Source: Pseudomonas sp. RGM2987
Lineage (GTDB): Bacteria; Pseudomonadota; Gammaproteobacteria; Pseudomonadales; Pseudomonadaceae
DNA length: 35,503 bases
NCBI RefSeq assembly: GCF_022952855.1
Contig: NZ_JALJDX010000168.1
Location: 1 to 35,503, forward strand
Reading direction: 5' to 3'
Both the position numbers and the translations under genes were made by a program. How positions within the stretch are numbered: position 1 is the stretch's first letter; each line of letters begins with the position of its first letter. The notes beneath the pieces were generated by a model. It had not been told where the DNA came from and did no database searches. It saw nothing but the letters and a program-made list of their open reading frames with translations. Of the stretch, positions 27,696 through 35,503 are shown in pieces.

Positions 27696-28664
27696 CTACA
27701 GAGCCGCGTCGATTTTCTTGGCAGCGTCTGCGCTTACCCAGGCATGCCAGACTTCAGGATGTTCCTTCAGGAAGATCTTCGCCAGCTTCGGCGACTCGAT
27801 GCGCTCCTTGGCCATGCGCCCCAGATTCTGGTTCAGGATATCGATCGGCAGGTTGACCTTCTCCAGCACCGCCACCAGCTCCGGCGCTTCGTCGTGGAAA
27901 GTCTTGGACAGGCCGACCTTGATGCTCACGCTTTTATCCACGCCCGGTTTCTCTTCCAGCTTGACCAAGTCCACCTGGCCCATCAGCGGCGTTGGCGACC
28001 AGTAGTAGAACAGGATCGGCTCGCCACGCTTGTAGCTCGACAGCACCGCCGCATCCAGTGCCGGGCCGGTGCCTGGACGGAAGTTGGTGTAGGTTTTTTC
28101 CAGGCCGTAGCTTTTCAGCATTTCGCTGTTGTCCAGCTCGCAGGTCCAACCGGCCGGGCAGTTGTAGAAACGGCCCTTGGACGGTTCTTCCGGGTCCTTG
28201 AACACAGCGGCGTACTGGCCCAGGTCGGCGATGTTCTTCAAGCCCGGCGCCTTGGCTTCAAGCTTGCGCTTGGCATCGCCTTCCACCACGTAGCGCGGCA
28301 CGTACCAGCCTTCGATGGCACCCACCACCGGGGCGCCGACGCCGACCACTTTGCCGGCCTTCTCGGCCTTGTTCCAGACCTCACTGCGGCCGACCCACTC
28401 TTCGGCAAACACCTGGATGTCGTTGCTGCTCAGGGCGTTCTCCATGGTGATGGAGTTGCCGGGCAGGCTGTCGGTCTTGCAGTCGTAGCCTTTTTCCAGC
28501 ACCACTTGCAGCACGTCGGTCAGCAGCATGCCGCTTTCCCAGTTCAGGCCGGCGAACTTCACCGGTTTGCCCGACTCGCACCAACCCGCCGCTTGCGTGG
28601 CGCCGGCGCTGGCCAGCAGGCCCATGGAAAGCAACGTGGTCAGCAGGGTCTTGTTCGATTTCAT
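27696..28664 (-). CDS. hutX: Histidine ABC transporter binding protein HutX
   Basis: Periplasmic solute-binding protein of the HutXWV importer. The 322-residue product begins with a signal peptide (MKSNKTLLTTLLSMGLLASA, cleavage likely after GATQA near residue 25). The mature part resembles the OpuAC/ProX-type binding domain: VKFAGLNWESGMLL, DIQVFAEEWVG, and several Trp/Tyr residues that could form the ligand cage. The start has AGGAG upstream. Six conserved-looking Cys/Trp positions were not analysed further. It is first of the hutXWV trio; substrate is inferred from the operon. Confidence 0.93.
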   Translation of the reverse strand: MKSNKTLLTTLLSMGLLASAGATQAAGWCESGKPVKFAGLNWESGMLLTDVLQVVLEKGYDCKTDSLPGNSITMENALSSNDIQVFAEEWVGRSEVWNKAEKAGKVVGVGAPVVGAIEGWYVPRYVVEGDAKRKLEAKAPGLKNIADLGQYAAVFKDPEEPSKGRFYNCPAGWTCELDNSEMLKSYGLEKTYTNFRPGTGPALDAAVLSSYKRGEPILFYYWSPTPLMGQVDLVKLEEKPGVDKSVSIKVGLSKTFHDEAPELVAVLEKVNLPIDILNQNLGRMAKERIESPKLAKIFLKEHPEVWHAWVSADAAKKIDAAL

Positions 28665-28734
28665 TGTGTGACGCTCCTAATCATTTGAGTTGGCTTACGG
28701 CAGTCAAGAGGCATCCAGCCCTGTCAACGTCCCA

Positions 28735-30201
28735 TCAGACCGCTTGGACGCGGCCCGCCCTGCTCGGTTGTGCGTCAACCGTGTCCTGCTCGACCGGCAG
28801 GATCAATCGATCGGGTACGGCGCAGTGCCACTTCCTGGCGGCGACGTAATACAACGCTGCCGGAACGACCAGGCCGATAATCCAGGAAATGTCCACGCCA
28901 CCCATCGCCGCCACCAGCGGACCGGTATAGAACTTGGTGGCGATGAACGGCAGTTGAATCAGTACACCCAGTGCATAGACGCTGATCCCCAGGAGGTTCC
29001 AACGACCGTAGCGACCGTTCGGATCAGCCAGTGCCGGCACGTCATAGCGCTCGCGAGTGATGCAGTAGTAGTCCACCAGGTTGATCGCGCTCCAGGGCGT
29101 GAAGAACGCCAGCAGGAACAGGATGAAAGACTTGAACGCACCGAGGAACGAGTGCTGGCCGAGCAGCGCGATCAGCGTCGCCGCTCCGACGATGACCAGC
29201 ACGAACACCAGCCGCTGCAAGCGCGTCACGTTCAGGTGCCCACGAAAGCCGCTGATGATGGTCGCGATGCACATGAAGCTGCCGTAGGAGTTCAGCGTGG
29301 AAATGGTGACCTTGCCGAACGCGATGCTGAAGTACAGCAACGCGGCGGTAGCGCCAGCACCACCCAGCCCAACGATGTAGGCCACTTCGTGACCCGCGAA
29401 CTGCCCGTTGGCCGAGGCGGCGGCAAACACGCCGAGGATCATCGCCACCTGTGCGCCGATGACGGAACCGGCGCCGGCGGCAAAAAAGGTTTTCACCGAA
29501 GAGGTCTTGCTCGGCAGGTAACGCGAATAGTCAGCCACGTAAGGGCCGAAGGCGATCTGCCAGGAGGCCGCGAGCGACACCGCCAGCAAAAAACTGCTCC
29601 AGCTGAAATGGCGGATCTGCAGGAGTGCGCCGACATCCACCTGGCTGATCAGGCGAGCGAACAGGTACACAAAGGCAATCACACCGATGATGCTGGCGAC
29701 ACGGCCAATGAAGTGGATCACCCGATACCCGAGCACCGTGACCAGCACGATGACACTGGCAAAAATCAGAATGCCGACACTGTCGCTGACGCCAAACAAC
29801 TGGCCCAGCGCCTGGCCGGAAAGCACGGTGCCCGTGGCGGTGAAACCCAGGTACATCAGGCACACCAGCACGATCGGGATGGCCGCGCCATAAACCCCGA
29901 ACTGCACGCGGCTGGAGATCATCTGCGGCAGGCCAAGCTTGGGTCCCTGCGCGGCATGCAGCGCCATGACGCCACCGCCGAGCAGTTGCCCGATCAGCAG
30001 GCCGATCAACGACCAGAACACATCACCGCCCAGCACCACCGCCAATGCACCGGTGACAATGGCCGTGATTTGCAGGTTGGCCCCCATCCAGAGGGTGAAC
30101 TGGCTCAACAATCGTCCATGTCGCTCCGCTTCCGGGATGTAGTCGATTGACCGTTTCTCGATCAACGGCTTGCTACTTGCGCGTGTGCTGGTGACAGCCA
30201 T
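28735..30201 (-). CDS. hutTu: NCS1-family permease, probable urocanate transporter HutTu
   Basis: A 488-residue membrane protein with about 12 hydrophobic segments, of the NCS1 (cytosine/purine/allantoin permease) family. The N terminus reads RSIDYIPEAERHGRLLSQFT then LWMGANLQITAIVTGAL, the family entry motif. The gene directly after hutU in P. fluorescens SBW25 is, as I recall, the urocanate transporter hutTu, and the position matches. Substrate is therefore inference from context; another nitrogen heterocycle is possible. The start at 30201 has AGAGG seven bases upstream. Confidence 0.85.
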   Translation of the reverse strand: MAVTSTRASSKPLIEKRSIDYIPEAERHGRLLSQFTLWMGANLQITAIVTGALAVVLGGDVFWSLIGLLIGQLLGGGVMALHAAQGPKLGLPQMISSRVQFGVYGAAIPIVLVCLMYLGFTATGTVLSGQALGQLFGVSDSVGILIFASVIVLVTVLGYRVIHFIGRVASIIGVIAFVYLFARLISQVDVGALLQIRHFSWSSFLLAVSLAASWQIAFGPYVADYSRYLPSKTSSVKTFFAAGAGSVIGAQVAMILGVFAAASANGQFAGHEVAYIVGLGGAGATAALLYFSIAFGKVTISTLNSYGSFMCIATIISGFRGHLNVTRLQRLVFVLVIVGAATLIALLGQHSFLGAFKSFILFLLAFFTPWSAINLVDYYCITRERYDVPALADPNGRYGRWNLLGISVYALGVLIQLPFIATKFYTGPLVAAMGGVDISWIIGLVVPAALYYVAARKWHCAVPDRLILPVEQDTVDAQPSRAGRVQAV

Positions 30202-30249
30202 GGTTCAACCTCTGTGGATTGTTCTGGAAGTGACTCTGGTGCTGCTTTT

Positions 30250-30338
30250 CTGTGGGAGCGAGCCTGCTCGCGATAGCGGTCTGTCAGCCGATGCATGCGC
30301 CGGAGCCGACGCCATCGCGAGCAGGCTCGCTCCCAACA
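30250..30338. repeat. REPIN between hutU and hutTu
   Basis: CTGTGGGAGCGAGCCTGCTC is paired with GAGCAGGCTCGCTCCCAACA, the GAGCAGGCTCGC subtype. The pair starts 14 bases beyond the hutU stop (minus strand). Confidence 0.88.
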
Positions 30339-30351
30339 AGGGGGTTTGTAT

Positions 30352-32040
30352 TTACTTGCCGGTAATCATCGGCAGGTTCAGCCCCTGTTCCTTGGCGCAG
30401 TCGATAGCGATCTGGTAACCGGCATCGGCATGGCGCATCACGCCGGTGCCCGGGTCGTTGTGCAGCACGCGGGCGATTCGCTCGGCCGCTTCATCGGTAC
30501 CGTCACAGACGATCACCATGCCCGAATGCTGGGAGAAGCCCATGCCGACGCCGCCACCGTGGTGCAACGAGACCCAGGTCGCGCCGCTGGCGGTGTTGAG
30601 CAAGGCGTTGAGCAGCGGCCAGTCGGAGACTGCGTCGGAACCGTCCTGCATGGACTCGGTTTCGCGGTTGGGGCTGGACACGGAACCGGAGTCCAGGTGG
30701 TCGCGACCGATCACGATCGGCGCCGACAACTCGCCGCTGCGCACCATTTCGTTGAACGCCAGGCCCAACTTGGCGCGCTGACCCAGGCCGACCCAGCAGA
30801 TACGCGCCGGCAAGCCCTGGAAGCTGATGCGCTCGCGCGCCATGTCCAGCCAGTTGTGCAGGTGGGCGTCGTCGGGGATCAGTTCCTTGACCTTGGCGTC
30901 GGTCTTGTAGATGTCCTGTGGGTCGCCCGACAGCGCAGCCCAGCGGAACGGGCCGATGCCGCGGCAGAACAACGGACGGATGTAGGCCGGGACGAAACCT
31001 GGGAAATCGAAAGCGTTTTCGACGCCCTCTTCCTGGGCCATCTGGCGGATGTTGTTGCCGTAGTCGAAGGTCGGAATGCCCATTTTCTGGAAGGCCAGCA
31101 TGGCTTTCACGTGGACAGCCATGGATTGCTTGGCGGCTTTCACCACGGCGGCAGGTTCGGTCTTGGCGCGGGCACGGTATTCGTCCCAGGTCCAGCCGGC
31201 CGGCAGGTAGCCGTTGAGCGGGTCGTGGGCGCTGGTCTGGTCGGTGACCATGTCCGGGCGCACGCCACGACGGACCATTTCCGGGAGGATTTCAGCGGCG
31301 TTGCCACACAGCGCGATGGAAATCGCCTTGCCTTCGGCGGTGTATTTCTCGATACGGGCCAGAGCGTCGTCCAGGTCGGTGGCCTGCTCGTCGACGTAGC
31401 GGGTCTTGAGGCGGAAATCGATGCTGACCTGCTGACACTCGATGTTCAGTGAGCAGGCACCGGCCAGGGTCGCAGCCAACGGTTGCGCGCCACCCATGCC
31501 GCCCAGGCCGGCGGTCAGGACCCAGCGGCCCTTGAGGTTGGCGTCGTAGTGTTGGCGACCGGCTTCGACGAAGGTTTCATAGGTGCCCTGCACGATGCCC
31601 TGGCTGCCGATGTAGATCCAGCTGCCGGCGGTCATCTGGCCGTACATGGCCAGGCCTTTGGCGTCGAGCTCGTTGAAGTGCTCCCAGGTCGCCCAGTGCG
31701 GCACCAGGTTGGAGTTGGCGATCAGCACGCGCGGGGCATTGCTGTGGGTCTTGAATACGCCCACCGGTTTGCCGGATTGCACCAGCAGGGTTTCATCGTC
31801 ATTCAGATTGGTCAGGCTTTCGACGATCTTGTCGTAGCACTCCCAGTTGCGCGCCGCGCGGCCGATGCCACCGTAGACCACCAGCTCCTTGGGGTTCTCG
31901 GCCACTTCTGGGTCGAGGTTGTTCATCAGCATGCGCAGTGGCGCTTCAGTCAGCCAGCTCTTGGCGGTCAGCGTGTTACCGCGAGGGGCGCGAATTTCAA
32001 CGTCACGGTATTTTTCAGGTTTGCGGGTAGCGTCGGTCAC
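30352..32040 (-). CDS. hutU: Urocanate hydratase HutU
   Basis: Urocanase converts urocanate to 4-imidazolone-5-propionate using tightly bound NAD+ as an electrophile. The 562-residue product has the family length and blocks: [14 protein letters not shown] near the start, [50 protein letters not shown] (NAD-binding) and [13 protein letters not shown] near residue 505. It starts with GTG at 32040, with AGGAG eight bases upstream. It is the first gene of the long hut operon and is transcribed from the sigma-54-type promoter just upstream. Confidence 0.97.
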   Translation of the reverse strand: MTDATRKPEKYRDVEIRAPRGNTLTAKSWLTEAPLRMLMNNLDPEVAENPKELVVYGGIGRAARNWECYDKIVESLTNLNDDETLLVQSGKPVGVFKTHSNAPRVLIANSNLVPHWATWEHFNELDAKGLAMYGQMTAGSWIYIGSQGIVQGTYETFVEAGRQHYDANLKGRWVLTAGLGGMGGAQPLAATLAGACSLNIECQQVSIDFRLKTRYVDEQATDLDDALARIEKYTAEGKAISIALCGNAAEILPEMVRRGVRPDMVTDQTSAHDPLNGYLPAGWTWDEYRARAKTEPAAVVKAAKQSMAVHVKAMLAFQKMGIPTFDYGNNIRQMAQEEGVENAFDFPGFVPAYIRPLFCRGIGPFRWAALSGDPQDIYKTDAKVKELIPDDAHLHNWLDMARERISFQGLPARICWVGLGQRAKLGLAFNEMVRSGELSAPIVIGRDHLDSGSVSSPNRETESMQDGSDAVSDWPLLNALLNTASGATWVSLHHGGGVGMGFSQHSGMVIVCDGTDEAAERIARVLHNDPGTGVMRHADAGYQIAIDCAKEQGLNLPMITGK

Positions 32041-32142
32041 AGCAGAAACTCCTCAGCGATCAATCCAGACCAGCCCGGGCAGCGGGCAGCGATTTTGCGA
32101 ACGTTGCGTTGAATATCGGTGACTCATACGCATACGTCTTTA

Positions 32143-32156
32143 CTTGTATGTACAAG
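32143..32156 (-). promoter_or_regulatory. HutC operator at hutU
   Basis: CTTGTA and TACAAG flank TG, giving a near-perfect operator of the GntR/HutC type. The predicted transcription start of the sigma-54 promoter (about 32151) lies inside it, so a bound repressor would block initiation. Urocanate is the known inducer of HutC. Confidence 0.75.
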
Positions 32157-32160
32157 CATA

Positions 32161-32177
32161 TGCAATCAAGCGGCCAA
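32161..32177 (-). promoter_or_regulatory. Sigma-54 (-24/-12) promoter of hutU
   Basis: The minus strand reads TTGGCCGCTTGATTGCA: GG and GC separated by exactly ten bases, with TTGGC and TTGCA matching the RpoN consensus. It lies about 120 bases upstream of the hutU GTG. As I recall, the hutU promoter of P. fluorescens SBW25 depends on sigma-54 with NtrC/CbrB, which agrees. Confidence 0.7.
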
Positions 32178-32310
32178 CTTTTTTAAGGCGCTTCTGGAGG
32201 ATGACTTGAGAAATGGCTGCGAGGCCCGTGGCGCATGGGTCGGCGCGCTGGATGAAAATTTCGGGAGGGGGGTTTTAGCAGGAGACGTGAACGTCACAGA
32301 AGCGTGTTGT

Positions 32311-32327
32311 TGCGCCACGCTGGGGCA
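32311..32327. promoter_or_regulatory. NtrC-like activator site upstream of hutU
   Basis: TGCGCCA-CGC-TGGGGCA matches the NtrC dyad TGCACCA-N3-TGGTGCA at 12 of 14 arm positions. It lies about 150 bases upstream of the sigma-54 promoter, a normal enhancer distance. Confidence 0.5.
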
Positions 32328-32373
32328 TTCGGTAACAAGTTGGTGCGCTCCAGTGGGAACACGCACAGCCTTC

Positions 32374-32467
32374 TGTGGCGAGGGAGCTTGCTCCCGCTCG
32401 ACTGCGCAGCAGTCGCAAAAAACCCAGGGCTGCTTCGCACCCCAGCGGGAGCAAGCTCCCTCGCCAC
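32374..32467. repeat. REPIN after hutD
   Basis: TGTGGCGAGGGAGCTTGCTC is paired with GAGCAAGCTCCCTCGCCACA, the GGGAGC subtype, ending ten bases from the hutD stop. It lies between hutD and the hutU regulatory region. Confidence 0.88.
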
Positions 32468-32477
32468 AAAGAGCTAT

Positions 32478-33056
32478 CTAGCGGGTATCAACGGCAGTCA
32501 ATTCGATCACACAGCACTGGCCGTTCGTGGAAATCTCCAGCAACCCGGTGTTATCGCTCATTTGCAGACAGTCATAGAGGCCTAGTTCCGCGTCGAGCTC
32601 GCTGACCTTGACGCGTAGCGCCGGGCCCGCGCTGAACACCAGCAGCGTCCCGGCCTCACTGAAAAACCGCTGCTCATCCTTCATCCACTGCACCCGCGCG
32701 CGGTAACGCTGCGGTGCATAGATCAGGTTGAAGTCGCGAATCGGCCCGCCCAGCAACGTGCAATGCACATGGCTCTCGCCGCTGAATGCAAAAGCATCCA
32801 GCGGATGCAGCGCCCGCGTGGTCCGACCATCGACATTGAGCGTCATGCCCTCGCCCTGCAACACGCTGATGACCCGCTCGTAACCGGCGAAAGTGGAAAA
32901 ACCGCCCGACTCGCCGATATCGGCGATCGACAGGCGCCAGCCAAAACCTTCCAGGCCGGTGCCAGCATCACGGGTGATTTCCTCGGTGCTACCGCCACCG
33001 TTCTTCCACGGCATACGCGGGTAATCCGCCGCGCGTAAAACCTTAAAGTCGCTCAC
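32478..33056 (-). CDS. hutD: HutD family protein
   Basis: A 192-residue protein of the HutD/Ves family with a double-stranded beta-helix (cupin-like) fold. The N-terminal block MPWKNGGGSTEEI and GFGWRLSIADIGESGGFSTF are the family signature; there is no signal peptide or membrane helix. In P. fluorescens it is proposed to set an upper limit on hut expression, but its biochemistry is unclear. It overlaps hutC by four bases and so is co-translated with the repressor. Confidence 0.93.
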   Translation of the reverse strand: MSDFKVLRAADYPRMPWKNGGGSTEEITRDAGTGLEGFGWRLSIADIGESGGFSTFAGYERVISVLQGEGMTLNVDGRTTRALHPLDAFAFSGESHVHCTLLGGPIRDFNLIYAPQRYRARVQWMKDEQRFFSEAGTLLVFSAGPALRVKVSELDAELGLYDCLQMSDNTGLLEISTNGQCCVIELTAVDTR

Positions 33057-33802
33057 TTGTGAAACCGCCCTTCCAGACTATGACGGGACCCGGGGTGAAT
33101 CAGCCGCGCGGCGGTCACTGGCTGACGCCCGGACCAGGTCCGACGACGGATCAACAGGCACGGCTCGCCTCTTTCGATCTGCAGCAGTTTGCATTCGCTC
33201 GGCTCGGCCAGGATCGCCTCGACCACATGCTCGCCTTCGGTCAGCGGCGCAACCTGGTTCAGATAGGCGTAGGGCGTTTGCAGGGTGAAGTCCTGCTTGA
33301 GGTACTCGGGCGCCACCAGCGCGTTGACGAAACGGTCCTCGATCTGCACGGGGATGTCGTTTTCAAAGTGCACGATCAACGAATGAAAGACCTTCTGCCC
33401 TTCGCGCATGTCCAGGGCCAGGGCCCGTTCGGAGCCGGCGGCCTCTTCTTCCAGGGTGATGACCTTGCACGTGTGGCGATGACCACGGGAGGCAATCTCA
33501 TCGGCGATGTTATGCACTTCGAACAACGCGGACTGGCTCTTGGGCTCGGCGACGAACGTGCCGACGCCCTGCATGCGCACCAACAGGCCATCGGCGGTCA
33601 TTTCCCGCAGGGCACGGTTGATGGTCATGCGACTGAAGCCCAGTTGGCTGACCAGTTCACTTTCCGACGGCACGCGGTAATGCGGCGGCCAGTTTCCACT
33701 GTCGATCTGCTGAGTGATCATCTGTTTGACGCGGGCGTACAAGGGTGCCGGACTGTCACCCAGGTTTGCGGCCAGCGGCGGTTTGGCAGGCGGAGTCGGC
33801 AC
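33053..33802 (-). CDS. hutC: Histidine utilisation repressor HutC
   Basis: HutC is a GntR-family repressor of the HutC/FarR subgroup that binds hut operators and is released by urocanate. The 249-residue protein has a winged helix-turn-helix at about residues 20-85 (LYARVKQMI, YRVPSESELVSQLGFSRMTI, GVGTFVAEP) and a UTRA ligand domain at about 100-245 (HSLIVHFENDIPVQIEDRFV, LIRRRTWSGRQPVTAARLIH). The start is GTG at 33802 with AGGGAA five bases upstream. It is divergent from hutF, with a TGTATACA operator in its own leader, consistent with autorepression. Confidence 0.95.
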   Translation of the reverse strand: MPTPPAKPPLAANLGDSPAPLYARVKQMITQQIDSGNWPPHYRVPSESELVSQLGFSRMTINRALREMTADGLLVRMQGVGTFVAEPKSQSALFEVHNIADEIASRGHRHTCKVITLEEEAAGSERALALDMREGQKVFHSLIVHFENDIPVQIEDRFVNALVAPEYLKQDFTLQTPYAYLNQVAPLTEGEHVVEAILAEPSECKLLQIERGEPCLLIRRRTWSGRQPVTAARLIHPGSRHSLEGRFHK

Positions 33803-33841
33803 GGCGGTTCCCTGTTCTGCTTATGAAGGTTACGAATGTCC

Positions 33842-33849
33842 TGTATACA
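33842..33849 (-). promoter_or_regulatory. HutC operator at hutC
   Basis: TGTATACA, in the context CTGTATACAAA, lies about 40 bases upstream of the hutC start. It shares the TGTA/TACA core with the hutU and hutF sites. Confidence 0.55.
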
Positions 33850-33874
33850 AATACTGTTCCTTTTTGACGGCGTC

Positions 33875-33951
33875 TCTTGCCGTCATCCTGCGTTGCCGCT
33901 CCTCGCCATAGCCTGCTATGACTCGTCGCGGCGCCTTGCCTGACGACAAGA
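33875..33951. repeat. Imperfect palindrome of about 77 bp between hutC and hutF
   Basis: The arms run TCTTG-C-CGTCA ... GCCGC ... CATAGC and its inverse GCTATG ... GCGGC ... TGACGACAAGA, centred on CATAGCCTGCTATG (33907-33920). A further hairpin GACGGC/GCCGTC (33866-33884) overlaps its left end. It differs in sequence from the REPs. It could be another repeat family, a site for a dimeric regulator or a bidirectional terminator-like structure; I could not identify it. Confidence 0.6.
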
Positions 33952-34025
33952 GCCACACATCAAAAAAGAACGTATTTATGAAACAGGACATTAGCTTGCC
34001 GGAGTTTACCGGGCAGGCAAACGTC

Positions 34026-34041
34026 TGTATATGTATATACA
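34026..34041 (+). promoter_or_regulatory. HutC operator at hutF
   Basis: TGTATATGTATATACA contains the perfect palindrome TGTATATACA at 34032-34041 plus a partial second copy, 24 bases before the hutF start and just upstream of its GAGG ribosome site. Confidence 0.7.
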
Positions 34042-34065
34042 AATTACGCACGATGAGGTTCAACC

Positions 34066-35430
34066 ATGTCCGCCTTCTTTGCCGAACGCGCGCTGCTGCC
34101 TAATGGATGGGCCAAAGATGTACGTCTTGAAGTCGATGCCGCGGGCGTCCTGACCCAGATCCAGGCAGATTCCCACGCAGACGGCGCCGAACGGCTGGGC
34201 GGTCCGCTGTTGCCGGGCATGCCGAACCTGCACTCCCACGCGTTCCAGCGGGCCATGGCCGGGCTGGCGGAGGTGGCGGGCAACCCCAATGACAGTTTCT
34301 GGACCTGGCGCGACCTGATGTACCGTCTCGTTGGAAAAATCAGCCCGGACCAGCTCGGCATCATTGCCCGACAGCTGTACATCGAAATGCTCAAGGCCGG
34401 TTACACCTCGGTCGCTGAATTCCATTACGTGCACCATGACACCGACGGCGCGCCTTACGCCGATCCGGCGGAACTGGCCCTGCGCATCAGCCAGGCCGCC
34501 AGCGCGGCCGGCATCGGCCTGACGCTGCTGCCAGTGCTCTACAGCCACTCCGGGTTTGGCGGCCAGGCGCCGAATGACGGGCAGCGTCGCTTCATCAACA
34601 GCACCGAGAACTATCTGAAGCTTCAGTCACGATTGCAGCCGATCCTGGCCGCACAACCGGCGCAAACGCTGGGCCTGTGTTTCCACTCCCTGCGCGCCGT
34701 GACGCCCGAGCAAATCGACGAGGTGCTGGCTGCCAGCGACCGCGATTGCCCGGTGCATATCCACATCGCCGAGCAGCAGAAGGAAGTCGACGACTGCCTG
34801 AGCTGGAGCGGTGCCCGCCCGCTGCAATGGCTGTACGACAACACTGCTGTGGACCAGCGCTGGTGCCTGGTCCATGCCACCCACGCCAATGCCGACGAAG
34901 TCAGCCTCATGGCCAGAAGTCGGGCGATTGCCGGCCTGTGCCTGACCACCGAGGCCAACCTGGGCGACGGAATTTTCCCGGCCGTGGATTTCCTCGCCCA
35001 AGGCGGACGCTTGGGCATCGGCTCCGACAGCCATGTCTCATTGAGTGTGGTGGAGGAATTGCGCTGGTTGGAATACGGCCAGCGTCTGCGCGACCAGCGA
35101 CGCAACCGCTTGTATCGGGCAGATCAACCAATGGTCGGCCGTACGTTGTTCGATGCGGCGCTGGAGGGTGGCGCCCAGGCCCTGGGGCAACCCATCGGCG
35201 CCCTGGAAATCGGCAAGCGCGCCGACTGGCTGGTGCTCGATGGCAACGATCCATACCTGGCGACGGCCCAGGATGACGGGATTCTCAATCGCTGGTTGTT
35301 TGCCGGTGGGGATCGTCAGGTGCGCGATGTGATGGTGGCCGGGCGGTGGGTTGTGCGCGATGGGCGGCATGCCGGGGAAGAGCAAAGTGCCCGGGCGTTT
35401 ACCCAGGTGTTGCGCGAACTTCTGGGCTGA
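34066..35430 (+). CDS. hutF: Formimidoylglutamate deiminase HutF
   Basis: HutF deaminates N-formimino-L-glutamate to N-formyl-L-glutamate plus ammonia, feeding HutG. Its presence shows that this organism uses the five-step route. The 454-residue protein is a zinc amidohydrolase: PNLHSHAFQRAM (metal HxH, about residues 54-65), the central HIHIAEQQKEV, VHATHAN and the conserved Asp of GIGSDSHVS (about 320). The start at 34066 has GAGG seven bases upstream. It is divergent from hutCD and is a single-gene unit; the next feature is a REP. Confidence 0.96.
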   Translation: MSAFFAERALLPNGWAKDVRLEVDAAGVLTQIQADSHADGAERLGGPLLPGMPNLHSHAFQRAMAGLAEVAGNPNDSFWTWRDLMYRLVGKISPDQLGIIARQLYIEMLKAGYTSVAEFHYVHHDTDGAPYADPAELALRISQAASAAGIGLTLLPVLYSHSGFGGQAPNDGQRRFINSTENYLKLQSRLQPILAAQPAQTLGLCFHSLRAVTPEQIDEVLAASDRDCPVHIHIAEQQKEVDDCLSWSGARPLQWLYDNTAVDQRWCLVHATHANADEVSLMARSRAIAGLCLTTEANLGDGIFPAVDFLAQGGRLGIGSDSHVSLSVVEELRWLEYGQRLRDQRRNRLYRADQPMVGRTLFDAALEGGAQALGQPIGALEIGKRADWLVLDGNDPYLATAQDDGILNRWLFAGGDRQVRDVMVAGRWVVRDGRHAGEEQSARAFTQVLRELLG

Positions 35431-35443
35431 CGCGGATAAAAAA

Positions 35444-35472
35444 TGTGGGAGCGGGCTTGCTCGCGAAGGCGG
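35444..35472. repeat. REP element after hutF
   Basis: TGTGGGAGCGGGCTTGCTCG followed by CGAAGGCGG, 13 bases past the hutF stop. TCGACTGATAC in the following bases matches the spacer of the REPIN at 1567-1657, so an inverted partner probably lies just outside the window. Confidence 0.8.
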
Positions 35473-35503
35473 TTTGTCAGTTAACAGTTATGTCGACTGA
35501 TAC

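Overview
The window looks like a chromosomal segment of a Pseudomonas of the fluorescens/putida lineage. The grounds are high GC, dense REP/REPIN repeats of the GTGGGAGCGGGCTTGCTCGCG type, the phaIF phasin genes, the run ubiE-ubiJ-ubiB-hisI-hisE-tatABC-rsmE, and a Pseudomonas-type hut locus with hutF and hutG. All identifications were made by eye from protein motifs and gene order; no database search was run. I saw no tRNA, rRNA, CRISPR array, transposase or prophage gene.

Layout. (1) 1-1980: on the minus strand, the polyhydroxyalkanoate (PHA) granule genes phaI and phaF, and a small PHA-system protein. (2) 2134-8167: a compact plus-strand run for ubiquinone synthesis (ubiE, ubiJ, ubiB), histidine biosynthesis (hisI, hisE), Tat protein export (tatA, tatB, tatC) and 16S rRNA methylation (rsmE), with several overlapping junctions. 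(3) 8344-12251: two tandem paralogous chemoreceptors of the McpS-like HBM type. The first is split by an in-frame amber codon, and their signalling domains share a nearly identical tract. (4) 12252-14092: a gene-poor island with inverted arms of about 310-340 bp full of palindromes. They surround REPINs, a highly structured leader and one small DUF6124-like gene. (5) 14093-20151, minus strand: opgG-opgH (periplasmic glucan synthesis) and pip-dtd. (6) 20411-32040, minus strand: the histidine catabolic operon hutU-hutTu-hutX-hutW-hutV-hutH1-hutH2-hutI-hutG. (7) 32478-35430: hutD and hutC on the minus strand, divergent from hutF on the plus strand.

The hut genes form the five-step route: histidine to urocanate (HutH), to imidazolonepropionate (HutU), to formiminoglutamate (HutI), to formylglutamate (HutF), to glutamate plus formate (HutG). 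Uptake is by HutXWV and the NCS1 permease HutTu. Control is readable: TTGTA/TACAA-type HutC operators sit before hutU, hutC and hutF. hutU has a -24/-12 sigma-54 promoter whose predicted start lies inside the operator, and an NtrC-like site lies upstream. hutH2 carries an AACAAGAA Crc/Hfq-type motif.

Most unusual items. HutH1 keeps the histidase fold signature but lacks exactly the Ala-Ser-Gly that forms the MIO cofactor, and also lacks two further active-site residues. The inverted-repeat island has a leader with mutually exclusive pairings before its small gene. An approximately 77-bp imperfect palindrome lies between hutC and hutF. The first chemoreceptor is interrupted by a stop codon.
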